Source: Cerioporus squamosus (lineage: Eukaryota > Basidiomycota > Agaricomycetes > Polyporales > Polyporaceae). From it: 64,000 nucleotides of DNA. A program made the position numbers and the translations under genes. The DNA lies in contig JABYQS010000148.1 in NCBI GenBank assembly GCA_022592435.1, positions 1-64,000 on the forward strand, written 5' to 3'. Shown piece by piece: positions 11,404 through 21,317 of the stretch (position 1 is its first letter; every line of letters begins with the position of its first letter). The notes below the pieces were generated by a model. It made no database searches. It had not been told where the DNA came from and worked only from the letters and a program-made list of their open reading frames with translations.

Positions 11404-14400
11404 ATGAAGCTGGTATTACTGAATTCCCTTCTTCTCGGCAGCTTTGTGGCGTGCTGTCTGGCGGTTACCGTGAAAGTCAACAAGACGCCGAGCCACTCCG
11501 TTCCGTCGACGCTCTGTGAGTCCCGAAATTCCGGCCTTCTGCCATCCGTGCTGACCGCAGGCGAACACAGATGGACAGATGTTCGAAGTGAGGACGCTGT
11601 CGGCTGCTGTTGGATATGCGAGATTGCTGACGTCCATGCGCGATGCTGCCAGGACATTAACGTGAGTGATTCCGGAACCCGTGCGCATAACGTCACTTTC
11701 CCATGTTCTCACCTCGTTCGCATTGTAGCATGTGAGTCGCTGCTGCTGCTCTAGGTAGCCCGCAATCTTGACGACGTTCGTAATCGGCAAGAGCGGAGAT
11801 GGTGGTCTCTACGCGGAATGTACGTTTTGCTGCTGTTTGCAGGGACGTTGCGCCGCATGTTCACGTATCTTCGGATGCAGTGTTGCAAAACAGAGCATTC
11901 CAACAGGTCACGCCGAGTGAGTCCAGGTCTCATTCCGTCCGCAGCAGCATTTCTGATCTCTTTCTCTCTCAAGACACCGCGGCAGCACTGAACGCGTGGA
12001 GTCCCCTCAATGGTGCCACGCTCACCGTCATTGCAGATCCGACCCCCGTTTCCAAAGCATTGCCAAACTCTCTTCAATTCACCGTCCCGAGTGGCTCGTC
12101 TGGAGCCGTCGGATTTACCAACGCAGGCTTTTGGGGTGGGTGTCTGTTCCTGGCGCCGCATCGCGAGTACCGTTTGTTCGGCCTAGCTCACGGTGCTACA
12201 GGCATCAAGGTTGACTCCGCCTGGACGTACAAAGCCTCCTTCTACTATCGCTTCCCAGCGTCTTCTTCGTTTTCCGGAACGCTGACGGTCGGGCTCCGGG
12301 CCAACAATGGTGGAGCGACTCTCGCCTCCGCGACCACGACCATTCATGGAACGGCGACGAACTGGACCCAGGTCAACCTGAGCTTCAAGCCGAAGGCATC
12401 AGCATCGAATCTCGCTAACAGCTTCTTCGTATCGATCGACGGTGCTTCGGCTGCAGGGCACACCATCAACTTTGCGATGTTCTCGCTCTTTCCTCCAACG
12501 TTCAAGGACAGGCCGAATGGAATGCGTATTGACATCGCCGAGGTCCGTGGGCGCATCTTGACATGGCCAGAGAGATCGAGTCTCATGTCAAGTGTTGTAG
12601 GCACTGGCCGAAATGGGCCCGGCCTTTTTCCGCTTCCCAGGCGGAAATAACCTTGTATGTCGCTCGTTTGTCGCGCCTATCGTGACATATCCATTACTCA
12701 CCAGCCTCGTTCTGCGAATAGGAGGTGAGACGTTCCGTATAGCGGTTCCGCCGATGCCCGACGGTCTTTGTTAGGGCGAGACGTTTGGGACGAGATGGCA
12801 GTGGAATGCTACCGTCGGGTCCCTGCTAGACCGCCCTGGAAGGGTGGGCGACTGGGGATACGTGAACACAGAGTATGTGCTTCTATCCCACGTTTTCTGG
12901 CTTGGGGCCCTCAATTTGACCCTTCGTGCCCAGCGGCCTCGGTCTTCTGGAATACCTTGAGTTCTTCGAAGATGTAGGCATGGAGCCCATCATGGCTGTT
13001 TGGTCAGGCGAGTAGATCTTCCGCTGTGACACCACTTCTGCTGTCTATTCACAACGCATCCATGTCGCAGGATACGCGCTCGGCGGCACTAGCGAGCCTG
13101 AGAGCCAACTGGCACCATTCATCCAACAAGCCAAGGACCAGGTGAGGAGTTCTTCCCGCGGGGACCGGTTATGTCGGAGGATGCTCACCCTGTGTGACCG
13201 TGGGTGCCTTGGCAGATCAACTTCGTCATTGGGGACCCTGCAACCAGTGCACCAGGTATCGTACAAGCTCAAACTTTCATTTGAGTTTGCTCGCGAGCAA
13301 TGGTGGCAATATAGCGGCCCTCCGAGCTTCCCTCGGGCATCCCGAGCCCTTCACGCTGCGTTTTGTGGAGATAGGGAATGAGGTGTGTAATCTTTCGACG
13401 CTATTCTATCACCGCAGATCATCTGTGCGGCTTGATGAAGCTAGACTGATGCTTATTTCCACCACAGGACTTCATTGGCTCTGCTCCGTCGACGTGAGTG
13501 CATCCGACGCGAAGATACGACGGCTTCGCGTGAACATTGAACCTTTCAATAGTTATCCATACCGCTGGCGCGACTTCTTTGGAAACTTGAGCGCCGAGTT
13601 CCCTCAGATCCGTGGGTTCCCTTTCTGCATACAGTACTCCCGTGGGGGGCTGACCATGCGAATTGGCAAAACGTGCAGGGTTCCTTGCGACCTCGAACGT
13701 CGGAAGCCCAATTCTATCTCCAGCGCCCCCTTCGTATGATGTACACGTCTACCAGACGCCGAGTAAGCCTGGACGCTAGCTCGTATCGCGTTTGAGGCCT
13801 GAACTTTCCCCACGCAGCGTGGTTCTACCAAAACGCTTTCTACTATGACTCGTTCCAGGCAAGTCGTCTCCCTTGCAGCGGAACCCTCACTGTGACCGCT
13901 CACTGATTTCCCTCCGGTAGCGAGACGGCACGACCTACTTCGAGGTACGTTCCCGGCCGGTTCGTCCCCCGGCTGTGACGTGCTAAAGGTTCATTCGTGA
14001 AGGGAGAGTATGCTGCAATCTCCACTAACTCTAGCAACCTGTTCGGGACGCCGGCGCAGGGCCGCCTGTTGTGGCCGACTGTGGCGAGTGAGTGCCATAT
14101 CCACCGTATTGTGACTGGTTTCCTCAAGGGTGATGGTTCAGGTTCCTCCGGCGAGGCTGCCTTCATGACTGGCTTGGAGCGCAACAGCGACATCGTGTTT
14201 GCGGCATCCTACGCCCCCTTACTGCAGGTGAGCGGCAGCCACAGTACAGGAGTGCTTAGTCGCTGAGTATGTGCTGCCTGGAAAGCACGTCAACTCGACC
14301 CAATGGGTAAGTCGTTCACTATCCTTTCACGTTGCCGAACACCCCATGCTGATTATCCCTCGTAGACCCCTGACCTCATCTCCTTCGAGTGCGTGCCGCT

Positions 14401-14973
14401 CATGCACTGTGTACTAATGAGATCTAGAGCTTACTCGTGCTCCGCAGCGCTGGTTCAGTGATTCGATCGACTAGCTTCTATACACAGAAGGTACCCCGCG
14501 ATCCCCCTCCTCTGCACCATAACCATCGTTCTCACAAACACGCGTGCACACAGCTCTTCGCCACCAACATCGGAGACCAGTACCTCGCCTCCACGCTCCC
14601 CACCAGCGGCAGCACGCTGCACTGGAGCATCACCCGCTCTTCAAGCTCCGGTGCAACCTTCATCAAGGCAAGCCACGTCCCGCGTCCATGGAACGCAATT
14701 CAGTGAAGTGCTAACTGACGTTCTCCATGATGATGGTGCCAGGTCGCAAACGCGGGCAGCGCCACCGCCAGCCTCACCTTCGATTTGAGCCAGTTCAGCA
14801 CAGTCGCTAGCTCAGGCACGCTGCAGCTGCTCACCGGGGCACAGACTGCCAGCAACACGCCCGCCGCTCCGAACACCGTCACGCCGAAGACGAGCAGCAT
14901 AAGCACGGGCAAGTCGTTCACCTACAACGCGCCTGCCTTCAGTGTTAGTGTCATCACGGTGACTACTCACTGA
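11404..14973 (+). CDS. Secreted alpha-L-arabinofuranosidase, glycoside hydrolase family 51
   Basis: The protein starts with a signal peptide (MKLVLLNSLLLGSFVACCLA). It continues with the GH51 hallmarks: YGQMFEDINHSGDGGLYAE, ELLQNRAFQ, FFRFPGGNNLEGET, GTRWQWNATVG, then VEIGNED, which carries the acid/base Glu, and FEGEYA, a probable nucleophile region. The C-terminal part has the beta-sandwich run SFYTQKLFATNIGDQYLAS and ends ..VSVITVTTH. It should release terminal arabinofuranose from arabinan or arabinoxylan outside the cell. The gene has around 20 exons. Exons 11571-11587, 11653-11661, 11729-11731 and 12722-12724 are 17, 9, 3 and 3 nt long. At least three introns use GC-AG ends, with donors at 13008, 13859 and after the exon ending ..ATFIK near 14669. 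All joins keep frame and there is no premature stop, so the gene appears intact. Confidence 0.93.
11729..11731 (+). other. 3-nt microexon (single His codon) in GH51
   Basis: CAT is flanked by ttgtag and gtgagt. The introns on either side are 67 nt (11662-11728) and 60 nt (11732-11791), typical of this gene. The codon supplies the His of FEDINHSGDGGLYAE. Skipping it would give one 130-nt intron and lose one residue of a conserved motif. The previous exon (11653-11661, Asp-Ile-Asn) is only 9 nt. Confidence 0.75.
12722..12724 (+). other. 3-nt microexon (single Glu codon) in GH51
   Basis: GAG is flanked by aatag and gtgaga, with introns of 67 nt (12655-12721) and 50 nt (12725-12774). It supplies the Glu of PGGNNLEGET, a strongly conserved GH51 motif. 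Skipping it leaves NNLGET, one residue short. Confidence 0.75.
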
Positions 14974-15376
14974 GTACCGGAGCCTGGCGGCGCGCATTCG
15001 GTCTTCTCTTCTTCATCTCGGCTTGTGCGATGTGCAGCCAGTTGTTCACGTTGTTCAGCAGGATGAATGTAAAGTAGCACTGCAACCATGCGAATTCAAG
15101 CCCGGCATGACTTGTACTGTGACTCGGAGTCTGCGAGGTCTAAGTACTAGTATTCGGCACCTCCTCCCCGAACTCGTCGAGCGTGTGTTGGATGACAGGT
15201 AGAGCTTTCAGCTTCCACATGTCTGCCATGCGGATACTTGCAAACTCAATTGCGCTGCTTCCGATGTGAGCTCTCGTTGGACCTCCCGTGATACTATCCT
15301 GGATGAGGAGGACGAAGTAAGCGCTGAACGCGAGACTCCTCTCCTCCTATTCACCTTTCCTGACCCTACTTGTACT
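14974..15376. other. Intergenic, no supported gene
   Basis: This is the 3' flank of the GH51 gene. Short open frames occur but none has recognisable coding features. A spliced 5' exon of the next reading frame could lie around 15190-15265, where a donor-like gtgagc follows at 15266. Confidence 0.3.
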
Positions 15377-15778
15377 ATGCCACCCGCCACTGATCCTGAT
15401 CGACTGGTGTTTTTCTTGAATGGCTCCAATGCAGCAAGCATTCCTGATAGTCGAAATCCCAGGGATCATCGAACGCTTCGCGCTTGGGGGATCCTCGATA
15501 GCTTGGCCCGCCTCCTGGTCAACGAAAAACAGACATTCGCCATCGCCGTCGTCCCAGATATCCACCAGGCGCGGTTCATCATTGCCGAGAACAACGTTGT
15601 CCCGCCCGAGGTCCGTAACCATCTCTCTGCCATCCTGCAGTCTCTCCATCAGGAAACGCGTTATTTGCTGTGCGGAGACAGGCGTCTCTGTGGCTCTATG
15701 GGCTCTATCCGACTCTACACGGCCAACTGGCGTTTTACGACTTTTCACGGACCAGGCCTGTCTACAGTCAGTCTATGA
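15377..15778 (+). CDS. Hypothetical protein, possible gene fragment
   Basis: An ATG-led frame of 133 residues begins MPPATDPDRLVFFLNGS. It contains plausible folded sequence with alternating hydrophobic residues (RAWGILDSLARLLVNEKQTFAIAVV, then RFIIAENNVVPPEVRNHLSAILQSLHQE). I do not recognise the family. A second open stretch at 15868-16248 may belong to the same locus, but I see no convincing splice path between them. Codon composition is less GC-rich than in neighbouring genes. It may be a lineage-specific gene, a fragment or a chance frame. Confidence 0.3.
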   Translation: MPPATDPDRLVFFLNGSNAASIPDSRNPRDHRTLRAWGILDSLARLLVNEKQTFAIAVVPDIHQARFIIAENNVVPPEVRNHLSAILQSLHQETRYLLCGDRRLCGSMGSIRLYTANWRFTTFHGPGLSTVSL

Positions 15779-16788
15779 TACCACTTCGTAGAATGTCTTT
15801 GAGTGTTCCGTGGAGAGACGTGGGATGCAAGGCTCACGAATAGTTCAAGGCTCTTCATGGACGGTCCATGGAAAGAAATCTGGCCGATCTCGCCAACATC
15901 TCAGGCCGACTGAAAGCTCCGATGCCGGCACCACACCGGAACTGGTTGCTGTTTCCAGGCTTTTCCCTGCTCCCACGGTTGACTTTGCCCTTCAAAAGTG
16001 CGGCCGCCCTTCGACTTGCCCCCGGTTGCTCCTTTCCTTCTTCCCCCATGTTCCCTCCCAAGCCCCCCTGCGAGCCTGCAGACTTCGACGTTCTGACAGG
16101 TGCCGACCTTTTTCAAGACTCAGTGTGGGTGAGCCCAAGTCTCTCAAATCCTTCGCTACGGCCGCTGACGTCGACGATGCTCTATGGCAGGTGCTCCCAG
16201 GTGCTCCGTCCCTCCCTCCGAGCCATCTCTGGTTGCGCAATACTGTAGTATTCTGTCGTAGTATACATGCATGTATTTATTCGGTATTGTTGCAATGCAA
16301 TGAATGTCCTGTTTCCCTACCTATAGTGCTGCAGTATCGCTAATCTGTCCAAATGACTACTGGATGTTGCTGGATGTGCTCCGAAATGGACCGAAATGCC
16401 CCGTTATGGCCGGAGAATGGGCTGTATCAGTGCGTCATGCCTGCACATTTATGGCTATATTAGCTTCGGCTATCTCAGATTAGCCCAGTTCATGAACAGT
16501 CGTGGTTTGACAGTTTAAGTCTGGTCGTAAAAAAGTCACTGAATGTCTTCAAACGGGCCGTTTCATAGGAATTTCGTGAAACACCGCTCCCCCGTGTATC
16601 CGAGCTATCGGGGAATCATTTTCCCGTCGGCAAGCTCGAGCTCTGTGATCACTTACTGGACACTGGTACCGGAGGGGCAGAACGGCTCTTACCATGGAAA
16701 TGCGATCATGATGGGGCAGTAGTCAGCCATTAAGAACAGAATATTGAGGTGGAATGGGGAGAGGGGAAGGGAGAGGGCTCGGACATGT

Positions 16789-16867
16789 CTCTGGACAGAG
16801 CTGGATAGAGACAGCTGCTCCGGATAGAGCCAGGTAGAGACAGGGCGCTCCGGGCAGAGACCGGCGG
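16789..16867. repeat. Degenerate ~30-bp tandem repeat, about 2.7 copies
   Basis: Three successive units start with ctc/ctct (16789, 16818 and 16848). They share the pattern ctccgga-agag-caggtagagacag with several substitutions. The array lies in a gene-poor stretch next to the broken deaminase copy. Confidence 0.55.
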
Positions 16868-17266
16868 CTCGGTATGATGGGGGGGATCTCTATCGCGCTG
16901 TCGCTCCGCCTAGCACCGCACAGCCGGGATAGCGCCAAACGCGTTTCCTGATGTCTATGCTGTTCGACAATTGGTTCTGGCCTATCCTGGGGCTCAGTGT
17001 TCTCCACCTCCCGCGCTAGTCATACCTATTCCTCGCGATACGACGGATCCTCTCCATCGCAAGTTGCTGGAGCTCGAAGTTAGCGTCTTTCGCCACTCGT
17101 GGCCGAAGATGCGTAAACGCCTCTTCAAATCCCGTCGCGACGAGACCTTCACCGAGGTTTGCTCGGAAAGCCGGCTGAAGACTTTGCAAAGTGGGCGAAC
17201 AAGGTCGTCTCCGTTCACTTGGATTTTGAATTGATCGCACGCGCCGTCGGTTTCCCGAAAATGGAT

Positions 17267-17294
17267 ACAGCTATCACCAGAATGAATGCCCGAC
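17267..17294. repeat. Left arm of a 28-bp perfect inverted repeat
   Basis: These 28 bases are the exact reverse complement of 18319-18346. They lie inside the two oppositely oriented deaminase-related sequences, both in the GIHSGDSC-coding segment. Confidence 0.9.
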
Positions 17295-17421
17295 GCAATT
17301 TGAACTCCGAACGCACGAAAAAAATCGAGAAATCCAGAAAAATCATAGCCCTGCCCTTACTCCTCCAATTTGCCTCATTCAACTTCAAAGCGCACTCACA
17401 TACACCCCAGCATGGTCTACT

Positions 17422-17445
17422 GTACAGCTGTTTGCAGAAGTCGTG
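17422..17445. repeat. Second inverted match, left copy (24 nt, one mismatch to 18011-18034)
   Basis: The sequence gtacagctgtttgcag plus the following bases is repeated in inverse orientation at 18011-18034 with one difference in 24. This extends the homology of the inverted pair beyond the 28-bp core. The distance between the two blocks differs in the two arms (about 150 versus 310 nt). Confidence 0.85.
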
Positions 17446-18010
17446 TCCGCCCAACTCCGACTGACGCGCACACACTTTTGACGCGAAATATTCAAGATAT
17501 CGAGAAAATTCGTTCGTAGGACAACAACACCAGTAGATACATGCTACGCCACTCCAGCATGCTATGACATGCGCCCTCGACCTGTTCCAACTTTTTCTGA
17601 GTCGCAGCATGCCCGTAATGCGGAGATAGTCATGCCAGGTCACTGCTCATCTGTAGGGGTGTTGAGGGTGTTTCCGCCCCTCCCGACTCCACCAAAATTG
17701 AGTCAAGCGTACATAAAAGCCGTAAGTATATGATCGAATGCTCTCCGAGGTGCTGCGAAGGCTCTGGACGTGTGAGCATGCATAAACTTCCACAAGCCCC
17801 AGGGACGATGATAAGCGCCCGTAGACGACATCGCGATACTCGCTCATCTTCTGCGCTCTCCTCATTTTTGACGCTCCGTACATACTCCTGTAAGCTTTAC
17901 GCGTCTCCCGGAGTTTCCTCAGCCAGAAGAAAGTGGCGAACGACTCGTTCAGATTTTCTGAATTTCTGAATTTTTCGTGCACAACGCGTGCTGTGCAATC
18001 GGCGCCTGGC

Positions 18011-18034
18011 CACGACCTCTGCAAACAGCTGTAC
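18011..18034. repeat. Second inverted match, right copy
   Basis: Partner of 17422-17445. On the plus strand it encodes HDLCKQLY, upstream of the deaminase ORF. Confidence 0.85.
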
Positions 18035-18080
18035 CTTTACAGTGGGTATTTTGGCGGATTGAAGGTGGCCAAGACCTACG

Positions 18081-18143
18081 AAGAGTCCACGTCTACGGGC
18101 GCTACGCTGTGCATCTTGTGAGCGCCCGTAGACGTGGACTCTT
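18081..18143. repeat. Perfect 23-bp inverted repeat with a 17-nt loop
   Basis: The arm 18081-18103 (aagagtccacgtctacgg..) is the exact reverse complement of 18121-18143, with the 17-nt loop 18104-18120 between. A 14-base portion of the right arm (agcgcccgtagacg) occurs again at 17814-17827. The repeat lies about 90 bases before the ATG of the deaminase ORF. It could form a strong hairpin in RNA or mark a rearrangement junction. Confidence 0.9.
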
Positions 18144-18232
18144 GGTCCTACATGCTCGAGCTCAAACATCCTCTTAGACCAGCGTAAGACAGTCCAAACT
18201 TCGTGTACAAGGAGTATAGAGTGCTATAATGG

Positions 18233-19009
18233 ATGTCCTCAAGTTTTGAGCCCTTACGGCCTGCGGGGAATTTTCTGGCTTTCCTGGATTTTCTCGCGCG
18301 ACATGCGCGCTTTCGCGTGTCGGGCATTCATTCTGGTGATAGCTGTACTGTCGTTACGGAAATTATCGCGATTTACACAATCAAGCAAAGCCCTCTTCAT
18401 GCTACTGTCGATGTAACTGTGGATAATCTGCGCAACGCATTGGGTCCTGTTCAGGAGATCGACGACAATAATTTGGAGGAGTTCCTGGACAGTCGGTTTT
18501 CGAAGGTTCGGGATAAGGAAGGTATGTCGTGGACTTCGTCCCTGGCAGCTTCTTGTTCACGGTATGTGGCTCTGTCAGTTCCGGTTAATGGTCATATTCA
18601 TTGCGAATGCACCGTCCTTGCGCGACTCGACGAGCTGTGGCGTACCGGCGTACCTATCATCCCGTACGTCGGTCTTTCCAAACCGTCCTGCGCTATCTGC
18701 CACTCGTTTTTCGAGGCGTATCGCAAGGTCACCGGCCAGGTCGTCAAGACGTGGGATACCAACGGCCGAATGGTGCCATGGCGGTGCCCCACGATTGAGG
18801 ACCTGGCCGGCGATGAGTCAGTCCGCTCGGAGCTATCGAGACAGTTAAGGATTCTCCTTGTGGCCAACGTGGAACATTACGGGAAGCGGTCATCGACATC
18901 CTTGTGGGGCACCACATCGTCAGACGATGTGCTCCCGTCAATTAGACCGACGTTCGGTACGCCACAATTTTGTCGGCCGTGTAGCTCATCTCAACCTTGT
19001 TTCTCTTAG
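18233..19009 (+). CDS. OTT_1508-like deaminase domain protein
   Basis: One uninterrupted frame of 258 residues. The C-terminal half carries the signature of the fungal OTT_1508-like branch of the cytidine-deaminase fold: HCECTVLARL (the HxE zinc/proton-shuttle motif at about residue 123), then IPYVGLSKPSCAICHSFF (CxxC zinc ligands at about 151-154), then YRKVTGQV and WDTNGRMVPWRCP. The N-terminal half (GIHSGDSC, VTVDNLRNALGPV) resembles the usual helical leader. Catalytic residues look intact. The substrate of this fungal family is unknown. By family it is predicted to act on a nucleobase, nucleotide or nucleic acid. The true N-terminus may lie upstream, since the GHDLCKQLY block at 18005-18035 is shared with the inverted copy. 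An intron or truncation between 18121 and 18233 is possible. Confidence 0.65.
   Translation: MSSSFEPLRPAGNFLAFLDFLARHARFRVSGIHSGDSCTVVTEIIAIYTIKQSPLHATVDVTVDNLRNALGPVQEIDDNNLEEFLDSRFSKVRDKEGMSWTSSLAASCSRYVALSVPVNGHIHCECTVLARLDELWRTGVPIIPYVGLSKPSCAICHSFFEAYRKVTGQVVKTWDTNGRMVPWRCPTIEDLAGDESVRSELSRQLRILLVANVEHYGKRSSTSLWGTTSSDDVLPSIRPTFGTPQFCRPCSSSQPCFS
18319..18346. repeat. Right arm of the 28-bp perfect inverted repeat
   Basis: Exact reverse complement of 17267-17294, within the coding sequence of the deaminase ORF. Confidence 0.9.
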
Positions 19010-20215
19010 AGGACTTGATGTTCAAACGCGGTTTCATGAATCAGCCCTGACACCATGCTTCTGTCGTGTACTTCTGTCGTGTCTGAAGACTGAAGGTATG
19101 CAAGTGCATGTGCTACAATCACTGTAGTCTTACGACCATCATATGCCTTACCCCATATAAAACACGGCCATGCCTCCGCGCGCTGTCTGCAGTCATATCC
19201 TGTTGTTCGTCTGCGCGATGTCGTAAGTAATCAAGCCCAAGTACCGTCTTATAATCAGAGCTTACTTAGTAGACTCAATACAAATGCCGCCATACAACTA
19301 GGTTCGAGAGTCTTGGTCGAGACTAGCCATACTTGACCCCTAAAACTCAATTACTTACCGCATAGTATCAAAGTCTTACTGGTGCCTAGCCTACTAGCTC
19401 CTCTACTTACGGGTCTTCAATATCGCGAAGTTGAGCGCTTGCAGCTGTTCGTTCCGCGGACCGCCTGCCACCACTGCACCAGCATCATCGTTCCCCACTT
19501 CACCTCCTCCTCCTCACCAACCTCACGGTAACCCTAGAGCGGCTAAACATTCCGTTGGAGGCGAGTAACTGTCGCTGTTTTCAATATGCTGTATCTGGCG
19601 ATGATTCCCGTGTCTACATAGTAAGTCAACTTGAAGGTCTACCATCGAACGTCATTGTGAAGGTCGGTTACTCTATGTCCGGGTTTGCTACGCAGCTAAT
19701 TGTGGTGAATATGTCCAGCACCGGTATGGCAGCGATAGACCTCATCCAGAAGCCTGCACGCAGTCTTCCTTTACGCAAATGGCGTACGTCGGGCAAGCCG
19801 AGAGTAAATGGGCGCTCCCAGTTTATTGTCTCGCAATTGTACTGCAATGACATGCCTTCCCATGATACACAGCGGCACACCCGTCAAGTGATCCTCTGCA
19901 TTTCAGGTCGGCATATCCCTTCACATCTTTTGTGCTTGGGCCAACGTGTATGGCAAGTCGATGGCGCGTCTACGGCTCTTTTGTCTTGCGGTGCTTCACG
20001 GTCCGTGCGTCGACCAGTATATCTATGGGCCACCCCCCGTCAAGAGGCACCACCGCTCGCTGCTCGACGCTCGACGCTCACATCCGCTAGGCCCTAGAGG
20101 TCTTGTATCTGGATCCTGACCTTGCTCTGCTCTATCTGCTGACTCGCCCCTCGGCAATCTGTCCTTCTTCTGCTGGTCCTCGGCTCTCCTTCGTAGATAG
20201 AAAAGCAAGACAGCA
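19010..20215. other. Intergenic region with a possible start of a small secreted protein
   Basis: A TATA-like ccatataaaac at about 19154-19164 is followed by an ATG at about 19170. It opens a short hydrophobic frame (MPPRAVCSHILLFVCAMS) that ends at a donor-like gtaagt. This looks like the first exon of a small secreted protein, but I cannot follow it into a convincing second exon. The open frame at 19555-20097 has no recognisable features. Confidence 0.25.
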
Positions 20216-21317
20216 ATGGCCACTGCTACAGTCATCCGCTTCCCTCCTCCACCGCCCACCCGGAACGAGCTCTCGAGCGAGCAGCGCGCGAAGCTCATTC
20301 GCACGAACAACAAGCTTGGCCAGGTTCTCGGTAGCACGCCGCACGTGCTTGACCTGACCTACGTCGGTGAGTCGAATCCTCGCTAATATACCTCCTCTGC
20401 TGACGTGTCTGGTTCTTGAAGTGCCTACGACGCAAATCTCATTGCCGCCGCCACCTAAGACGCCGACCTCAAGTCGGAACCCGTTCAGGACGCACTCTCG
20501 CTCCAAGTCCGTCCCGAAGGTTGATATGGACGCCGTGCGCGCTTCTGCGAAGAGCCCGGACTCTGTCGCGTCGCGTGCTTCCTCTGCGTCGCGCCAGTCT
20601 ACTGTCAGCGTACGCGTCAAGACGGACGAGTTGGCTTGGCGCTCTCCCTACCCTGCTCAGCGCCCGCCCCTTCTCCGACTCTCCGTTCCCAACCCTCCGC
20701 GTTCGCGCAAGCCCCGTCTGGAGACCATACCGGGGTCGCCACCTTATGACCAGTTGACGGGCTCTTACGAGCCACCCTCGTTCTCGATCCCTTCTGATGC
20801 TGCCATGCGCCGGGAGAAGATGCGTCGGGTGCGAAAGATGCTGGGGGACGGCGTGCCCTCTGACCTTGTCTTCCCTTCTTCTCCCGAGGAGTCCGATTCG
20901 GAGGAGGATTCCCCCTTGCTCTCCACGCCGACCTCAACGATGAGCCGCGAGTGGCTGCTCGTTGACAGCGTTGGACCAGACATGAACAAACCTCTCCCCT
21001 CGGAACCTTCCACACCTCTCCCGCAGCCCGAGTCCACCCGCGCCTCATCAAAAGCGCGCGAGACCAAACCTACGAAACCCATTCTCCGTCGCAATCGCCT
21101 GTTCAAGGAGCGTACGAAGGAGCGTCCGTCGAAGAGCGCGAAGCCGCTGGAGAGCATCGCAGAGAGTGCCAAGGAGGTCCGTCCGGACAGCCTCACTTGT
21201 GTCGGTGTCTCTGCAAGCGCAGGCATGCGCGGCATGGGGAAGTCACGGCGGTTCGTCCAGGGCGAGTTGCACATGGACCAGATCGGCACTGTGTGGGGTG
21301 GAATCGGCGCGTGGTGA
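20216..21317 (+). CDS. Conserved hypothetical, Ser/Pro-rich fungal protein
   Basis: Two exons (20216-20366 and 20422-21317, 55-nt intron) give 348 residues. The N-terminus (RNELSSEQRAKLIRTNNKLGQVLGSTPHVLDL) and C-terminus (MRGMGKSRRFVQGELHMDQIGTVWGGIGAW) look folded and conserved. The centre is basic, Ser/Pro-rich and disordered, with RREKMRRVRKMLGDGVPSDLVFP followed by an acidic SPEESDSEED patch. I recognise no domain. The layout suggests a regulatory or scaffold protein. The gene lies 640 bases upstream of PIL1 on the same strand. Confidence 0.75.

Larger units (their letters stand above)
16990..17643 (-). pseudogene. Broken, inverted relative of the OTT_1508-like deaminase gene
   Basis: On the minus strand, frames through this stretch encode FLDFFRAFGVQ, then SGIHSGDSCIHF, then VNGDDLVRPLCKVFSRL. 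These correspond in order to FLDFLARHARF, SGIHSGDSCTVV and VTVDNLRNALGPV of the plus-strand ORF at 18233. Upstream on the minus strand, GGHDFCKQLY (about 17425-17455) matches GHDLCKQLY encoded on the plus strand at about 18005-18035. The open frame ends in a stop near 16992, before any HxE or CxxC catalytic segment. The copy is therefore truncated and presumably non-functional. Its two blocks are also not in one frame, although an intron could account for that. Confidence 0.5.

Noticed and set aside
15868..16248. Open frame possibly extending the hypothetical gene at 15377
   Set aside because: No convincing splice path or recognisable similarity links it to the upstream frame, and the peptide is Pro/Leu/Ser-rich. 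Left unannotated apart from a mention.
19290..19335. tRNA-like ggttcgagagtc stretch
   Set aside because: A T-loop-like string is present but no acceptor stem, D-arm or anticodon arm can be drawn around it.
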